From assembly GCA_965242505.1 (NCBI GenBank), contig OZ251449.1, positions 1,054,001-1,118,000 on the forward strand: 64,000 bases of DNA, in the 5' to 3' direction. A program made the position numbers and the translations under genes. The notes under the pieces are model-generated. The model saw nothing but the letters and a program-made list of their open reading frames with translations. It had not been told where the DNA came from and did not search any database. Positions 59,508 through 64,000 of this stretch are shown in pieces. Numbering within the stretch: the stretch's first letter is position 1; every line of letters starts with the position of its first letter. This DNA comes from UBA2966 sp965242505 (GTDB lineage: Bacteria; Pseudomonadota; Alphaproteobacteria; UBA2966).

Positions 59508-60596
59508 CTACTGGGTGACGGCGCGGTTCCACTGGTCGTTCCAGGTCGTGATGTCGATGCCCTTGTACTTGACCCGGTATTCCTTGGCGATGCCCTCCGC
59601 GTCGAGCACCGCCATCTCGGCCAGCACGGGATCCTCGGCCAGACGCGCCTGCGCCTTGACGTTCACCGGGATCGTGCCGGCGCGGGACGACATCTGGAAC
59701 TGGGTCTCCTCGTCGAGATACCCGTTGATGTAGGCGTGCGCGGCGGCCCGCACCTCCATGGGGCTGTTCTTGACGATGCTGAGGAACCCGAACTTGTTCA
59801 CGCCGACGTGCATGTCGTCGATGACCGGGTGCACGAACTTGAGATAGGTCTGCCCGGCCTTGTGGCCTCTCATGCACCACCCCACGTGCGAGATGAGCGC
59901 CCAGATGTCCCCGTTCTCGAGCAGGGTGACGCCCTCGCTGCCGCGCTTCCAGAACTTCCGCACGTTCATCGCGTTGATCAGGTCGAGGCCCGGCTTGACG
60001 TTGGTCTCGTCGCCGCCGGCGGCCTTCACGATGCCGCCGAAGTTGGCCAGCCCGCCGCCCGACGTGATGTCGGGGATCTGGATCAGGCCCTCGAGCTTCG
60101 GATGGATCAGATCCTTGTAGGTCGTCGGCTCGGGAATGCCGTTCTCCTTGAACTTGTCGGCGTTGTAGCAGATGCCCTCCTGGGTGAACCACGAACCGGT
60201 GAAGTTCTTGCCGATCTGCCAGTCCGCCAGATGCTTGGCGTTCGGGAGCATGTCGAAGTCGAGTTCGTCGACGACGAAGTCGAGCTCGACCATCTGGTCC
60301 CAGGTGGCGTCGAGGATCTCGACGACGTCGCAGACGGGCTGGCCGCGCGCCGCGATGAGCTTGGCCATGTTGTCCTGCGGGCTTCCGGTCACGTACGTGA
60401 CCGTGGCGCCGCGGCTCTCCAGGCCGCCCGGATTGGTGACGATGTTGTCACGCTGGATGTCGCGCCACGACCCCCCCCACGTGCAGACCTTGATGTCCTG
60501 GCCGTCGAGGTCGCCGGCGGTCGCGGGGCCGGTCGCCGCCGCCGCGAGAGCGCCGGCGGCCGCCGCCATGACCGACAGTTTCAACAACTTGCGCAT
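59508..60596 (-). CDS. Extracellular solute-binding protein, PotD-like
   Basis: 362 residues. Signal peptide MRKLLKLSVMAAAAGALAAAATGPATA, then DIKVCTWGGSWRDIQRDNIV, typical of family 1/PotD-type periplasmic binding proteins. GGLANFGGIVKAAGGDETNV and ENGDIWALISHVGW are pocket-type segments. The preserved PotABCD layout suggests a cationic or amide-bearing small ligand, not necessarily a polyamine, since the operon continues with amidase and DUF1116 genes. Confidence 0.9.
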   Translation of the reverse strand: MRKLLKLSVMAAAAGALAAAATGPATAGDLDGQDIKVCTWGGSWRDIQRDNIVTNPGGLESRGATVTYVTGSPQDNMAKLIAARGQPVCDVVEILDATWDQMVELDFVVDELDFDMLPNAKHLADWQIGKNFTGSWFTQEGICYNADKFKENGIPEPTTYKDLIHPKLEGLIQIPDITSGGGLANFGGIVKAAGGDETNVKPGLDLINAMNVRKFWKRGSEGVTLLENGDIWALISHVGWCMRGHKAGQTYLKFVHPVIDDMHVGVNKFGFLSIVKNSPMEVRAAAHAYINGYLDEETQFQMSSRAGTIPVNVKAQARLAEDPVLAEMAVLDAEGIAKEYRVKYKGIDITTWNDQWNRAVTQ

Positions 60597-60834
60597 TTCA
60601 CTCCTCCTCCCTGTTCGCTGGGTTGCTCACGGACCGCGGACGTCGCGCCCGCGGCCTCCTTCGGAACGATGGGACCGGCCCTCGCCGGGCCGATCCGTTG
60701 TTACCACCGAACCGCGTCCGTCCCGTCGGGCGGCGTCGCGGTTCCACTGAACGAGCCGGAGCGGCTTCCGCGCCCGCGGAAGGACCGCCCCCTTGCCGCC
60801 ATGCGGCGGACGCCGGCGGGACGCGGACCCGACG

Positions 60835-61722
60835 TCACGAGCCGCCGCCGGAACGCAACAGGTTCTCGAGCCCGACGATGCGCTGCATGAGCAGCAGCAG
60901 GCCGAGCGAAAACAGGATGACGAGCGTCGACGAGGCGAGCACGGACGGGTTGAAGTCGTTCTCCATACCATAGAAGAGCTCGACCGGGAAGGTGACGAAC
61001 CCGGGCGCCGACAGGAAGATCGAGATCGGCACGTCGCCGAACGAAACCATGAAGGCGTACAGGCCGCCAGCGTACACGCCCGGCATGATGACGGGAAGCG
61101 TGACGCGGCGGAACGTGGTGACGCGGCCCGCCCCGAGGCTCTGCGCCGCCTCCTCGAGGCGCGTGTCGAAGCGTTGCAGGACCGCGCCGACGGTCCCCAC
61201 GACGTAGGGGATGCCGACGAACAGGTGTCCCAGCAGCAGGCCCGCGAAGGTCCCGTTCACGTAGAGGCCCGTGAGGTCGCCGAACAGGTAGTACATCTGG
61301 AGGAAGGCGACGCCGGTGACGATGGACGGGATCTGCAACGGCGCCCGGAAGATCGACGAGAACAGGCCCTTGAGGGGGATGTTGCTCCGCACGAGGCCCA
61401 GCGCCGCGGGGATGCCGACGACGCAGGCCAGCATGGAGGCCATGAACGCCAGGCCGAAGCTCAGCGTCAGCGCCTCCCAGTGGGCGTCCGGGATCTGCGT
61501 GTACCAGTAGAGGGAGAGGTCCTCGGGCGGGAACTTGACGACCGTGTACCGGGTTCCCCGGTGCAGGGAGGCGCCGACGACGACCACCAGCGGCGACAGG
61601 AGGAAGATGTAGGACAGGCTGCAAAATCCGTAGAACGAGACCTTGGCGGCGGGAAAGCGGAACCCGGGCCGCGGCCGGGCGCCGTTCGGGGCCGCGGCCG
61701 CGGCCGGCGTCGAGACCGTCAT
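60835..61722 (-). CDS. ABC transporter permease, PotC-like
   Basis: 295 residues from ATG 61722, overlapping the upstream permease stop by four bases (ATGA). About six membrane helices; the cytoplasmic loop EEAAQSLGAGRVTTFRRVTLPVIMPGVYAG is the EAA motif that contacts the ATPase. A 238-base gap without repeats separates it from the binding-protein gene and may hold an internal promoter. Confidence 0.9.
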   Translation of the reverse strand: MTVSTPAAAAAPNGARPRPGFRFPAAKVSFYGFCSLSYIFLLSPLVVVVGASLHRGTRYTVVKFPPEDLSLYWYTQIPDAHWEALTLSFGLAFMASMLACVVGIPAALGLVRSNIPLKGLFSSIFRAPLQIPSIVTGVAFLQMYYLFGDLTGLYVNGTFAGLLLGHLFVGIPYVVGTVGAVLQRFDTRLEEAAQSLGAGRVTTFRRVTLPVIMPGVYAGGLYAFMVSFGDVPISIFLSAPGFVTFPVELFYGMENDFNPSVLASSTLVILFSLGLLLLMQRIVGLENLLRSGGGS

Positions 61723-62573
61723 GTGATCACCAGCCTCTGCTTGCGCATGCGCGTCATCAGGTAGATCGAGAGCAGGTTGATGAGCAGCACGGAGATCAGC
61801 AGGACGGCCGCCAGCGTTCCCCCCATGGAGTACTTCACCTCCATGATCACCACACGCTGGATCAGCACCGGCAGCGTGAAGACGCGCCCGCCGCCGAGCA
61901 GGGCGGCCGAGGTGAAGGCGCCCATGCACATGTTGAAGATCATCAGGGCCGAGACCGTGACCCCGGGAAGGCTCAGCGGGACGATCACCCGGGCCCACAC
62001 CCGCCAGCGGCTGGAGCCGTGGATCTGGGCGGCCTCCTCCAGCGACCGCGGGATGGTCTGCACGACGCTGTAGAGGACGAGCACGCCGAACCCGAGCGTG
62101 AAGTGCATGAGGCCGACCACGACGCCGGCGTCGTTGCCGATCACCGTCCACGGCCGGTCGAGGATGCCGAGCCCCATCAGCGTCTGGTTCACGATGCCGC
62201 TGGCCGAGAACATGATGTAGATGCCGAACACCTTGATCACGATCGTGATGAAGGTGGAGATCACGATGCCCGCCAGCAGGACCATCGCCCAGCGCGAACG
62301 CAGCCGCGCGATCATGTAGGCGACCGGAAAGCCGAACACCAGGGTGAACAGCATGGCCAGGAACGACACCTGGATCGTCAGCCACAGCACGTCGAGATAG
62401 AACTCGTCCGTGAAGAACCGGCCATAGTTGGTGAAGACGACGTCCTCGCCCTGGCGCCCCAGCCCCAGGTCCTTGTAGAAGCTCGCGCGCAGGAAGATGA
62501 TCTGCGACGCCGCCATGAGCGCGAAGCTCAGGACGAACGAGGGGATGAGTATGAGGTCCCAGCGAGCCTTCAT
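61719..62573 (-). CDS. ABC transporter permease, PotB-like
   Basis: 284 residues, six membrane helices, EAA motif EEAAQIHGSSRWRVWARVIVPLSLPGV. First gene of the leftward operon. It pairs with the coupled PotC-like permease to form the import channel. Confidence 0.9.
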   Translation of the reverse strand: MKARWDLILIPSFVLSFALMAASQIIFLRASFYKDLGLGRQGEDVVFTNYGRFFTDEFYLDVLWLTIQVSFLAMLFTLVFGFPVAYMIARLRSRWAMVLLAGIVISTFITIVIKVFGIYIMFSASGIVNQTLMGLGILDRPWTVIGNDAGVVVGLMHFTLGFGVLVLYSVVQTIPRSLEEAAQIHGSSRWRVWARVIVPLSLPGVTVSALMIFNMCMGAFTSAALLGGGRVFTLPVLIQRVVIMEVKYSMGGTLAAVLLISVLLINLLSIYLMTRMRKQRLVIT

Positions 62574-62695
62574 GCGTCCCTGACCTGTTCCCGCGGCCGC
62601 CCGGTCCGGCGTCGTCGGGGCGGCCCGATTCTACCCCTCCCGCGCGGCGGCGCAAGCGGGGCGGACGACGGCGCGCCGAACGGGCCGCGTCCCGC

Positions 62696-62724
62696 TGTGT
62701 ATCCAAACCCGGCCGGGCGGTCAA
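62696..62724 (-). promoter_or_regulatory. Candidate sigma-70 promoter of the ABC/amidase operon
   Basis: On the minus strand TTGACC (62724-62719) and TACACA (62701-62696) are separated by 17 bases, about 120 bases before the first permease gene. The best promoter-like pair in the upstream gap. Confidence 0.5.
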
Positions 62725-62804
62725 CAGGCGGCCCGCGCAATCCGCCCGCCGCCGGACGTTTCCGCATATGGATATAAGCATATCGTTATATTGCAGGTCT
62801 CCCC

Positions 62805-62955
62805 TGCCGCGACCCCCACCCCGACCCTCCCCCTGCAAGGGAGAGGGAGAACGAGGGACGCGCCGCCCCCCGACCACCCACACTCTCCTCCCCCCTGGCC
62901 ACCAACACTCCTCCCCCCTGGCAGGGGGGAGGTCGGGAGGGGGGTCCGCGGCCGC
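62805..62955. repeat. Palindromic repeat cluster (B-A) between the ABC operon and the AAA gene
   Basis: One B module and one A module (central-G variant CCCCCTGGCAGGGGG) within the 489-base gap between divergent genes. The adjacent 62761-62800 and 62965-63005 stretches are conspicuously AT-rich, probably promoter DNA. Confidence 0.88.
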
Positions 62956-63004
62956 CAGCCGCGACCGCATGATGAAAATTTTTCTCCATGACAGAATTTT
63001 TCTC

Positions 63005-63034
63005 TTGACCGACGCCGCCACGCCCCCCTATCGT
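63005..63034 (+). promoter_or_regulatory. Candidate promoter of the AAA ATPase gene
   Basis: TTGACC (63005-63010) and TATCGT (63029-63034) with an 18-base spacer, preceded by AT-rich DNA (GAAAATTTTTCTCC), about 25 bases before the ATG. Confidence 0.5.
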
Positions 63035-63062
63035 TCCCGCACAGGGAGCGGGAGACACGGCG

Positions 63063-64000
63063 ATGCTGACGAATCTGGAGATCGAGAATTTCAAGGCGTG
63101 GCGGGAAGCCGACCTGGCGTTCGGCAAGGTAACCGGCTTCTTCGGGACCAACAGCGCCGGCAAGAGCAGCCTCCTCCAGTTCCTCCTGTTGCTCAAACAG
63201 ACCCGGAACGCCACGGACCGAGGGCTGGTTCTCGATTTCGGCGGACCGGAGAGCCTGGCGAACCTGGGGACGTTCGCCGACATCGTCCACGGCCAAGACA
63301 GACGAAAGCGAATACGCTGGCATCTGGACTGGACGCTGCCCGAGACACTCGAGATCCACGACCAGATGAATCCTGAAAACGTGTTCACAGGAGACAGTTT
63401 GAGCACGGAATGCGAAGTCGGCTGGCAGCAAGGACGTCCTTGGTCGCGCTCGTTGGAATACCGATTCGACGACGTGACGTTCTGGCTGTACGGATCAAAG
63501 GAGGAATATGAGCTGGGAACGGACGACAGCCGGGAATTTGAATTTCGGCCCCGAGGTCGCGCCCGGTCGCTTCCGCCTCCGATCAAAACATACCGGTTTC
63601 CCGATCAGGTAAGGGCTTACTATCAGAACTCGGATTTTCTCGGCGATTTCGAGCTGGCGTACGAAAAACTGATGGATTCGCTCTATTACCTCGGGCCGTT
63701 GCGCGAGCCCCCGAAGCGGGACTACCACTGGTCCGGATCGAGCCCGATCGACGTCGGTCAGCGCGGCGAGCGCACGGTGGATGCGATACTCGCCGCCACT
63801 CGCGACAGAAAAGAGGAGAGACTGACGCTGCGGGCGCGGGCGCGACGGAGACCATTCCAGGAGGTCATCGCTCATTGGTTGCGTGAGTTGGGATTGATCA
63901 GCGAATTCAACCTTGACGAGATCGCCAAGGGAACGAACCTGTACCGGGCGCAGGTCAAGACCTCCCCGTCGAGCACGGCGACGGCGCTCACCGACGTCGG
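63063..64000 (+). CDS. AAA family ATPase, RecF/SMC-like (3' end cut by window)
   Basis: 312 codons visible from ATG 63063; the frame is still open at the last base. MLTNLEIENFKAWREADLAFGKVTGFFGTNSAGKSSLLQF is the RecF/ABC-ATPase N-terminus, Walker A FGTNSAGKSS at residues 27-36. The later segment YYLGPLREPPKRDYHWSG followed by IDVGQRGERTVDAI is characteristic of the DUF3696-type AAA proteins, whose Walker B and C-terminal parts would follow outside the window. Related proteins include OLD-family and phage-defence ATPases. Codon use is more AT-rich than surrounding metabolic genes, suggesting an accessory gene. Whether a nuclease or other partner follows cannot be seen. Confidence 0.8.
   Translation, partial: MLTNLEIENFKAWREADLAFGKVTGFFGTNSAGKSSLLQFLLLLKQTRNATDRGLVLDFGGPESLANLGTFADIVHGQDRRKRIRWHLDWTLPETLEIHDQMNPENVFTGDSLSTECEVGWQQGRPWSRSLEYRFDDVTFWLYGSKEEYELGTDDSREFEFRPRGRARSLPPPIKTYRFPDQVRAYYQNSDFLGDFELAYEKLMDSLYYLGPLREPPKRDYHWSGSSPIDVGQRGERTVDAILAATRDRKEERLTLRARARRRPFQEVIAHWLRELGLISEFNLDEIAKGTNLYRAQVKTSPSSTATALTDV

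Overview
The window looks like chromosomal DNA from a GC-rich Gram-negative alphaproteobacterium. The grounds are a MucR/Ros-type regulator, the alphaproteobacterial gene order pcm - tolC - PopZ/DUF2497 - valS, an lpxB gene, and type V (autotransporter) secretion. The exact lineage cannot be fixed from sequence alone. A striking trait is a family of GC-rich palindromic intergenic repeats. Nearly every gap longer than about 150 bases carries one or more copies, and translating them yields long, spurious proline/glycine-rich reading frames.

Layout, left to right. 0-15 kb is mostly metabolic: an SHMT-like PLP enzyme cut by the left edge, a DHA2-type MFS exporter, ilvD, a coupled pair of a 56-residue K/P-rich protein and a 2-TM SLATT-like protein, a RidA protein, a DUF1028 protein, a Gfo/Idh/MocA oxidoreductase, a ChaC-methyltransferase fusion coupled to lpxB (whose start lies in repeat DNA), a CaiB CoA-transferase, an alpha/beta hydrolase and two small proteins. 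15-21.5 kb holds an IS481-like element that landed in a repeat array, then a 1461-residue autotransporter with a 12-base homopolymer in its signal-peptide coding region. 21.7-28 kb holds an EamA transporter, valS (one-base frameshift), PopZ-like DUF2497, TolC and Pcm. 28-29 kb is a dense repeat block with a 297-base duplication, followed by tRNA-Cys.

29-38.4 kb holds a DUF898 membrane protein with an M48 protease, a TauE/SafE permease, a compositionally different STAS/HATPase/DUF4325 protein, and a four-gene catabolic operon (FAD dehydrogenase, SDR, enoyl-CoA hydratase, CaiB CoA-transferase), then tRNA-Asn. 38.4-42.6 kb holds an orphan hydantoinase B-type subunit, MucR, an enoyl-CoA hydratase and a DUF1640-like coiled-coil protein. 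42.9-53.5 kb holds an IS630 element that ends inside the stop codon of a 3134-residue autotransporter. That protein is built from four long repeats sharing a helical, EF-hand-like module with the first autotransporter, and a 14-base homopolymer lies just upstream of its start. 53.6-62.7 kb holds a coiled-coil membrane protein and a long minus-strand gene train: two permeases, binding protein and ATPase of a PotABCD-like importer, two paralogous proteins of unknown function, DUF1116 and an amidase. This reads as uptake and cleavage of an amide or carbamoyl compound. The right edge cuts an AAA ATPase with its own promoter.

The most notable signals are the two autotransporters with homopolymer tracts at their 5' ends (candidate phase variation) and a shared passenger module, the composite A/B palindromic repeat, and the ChaC-methyltransferase fusion.
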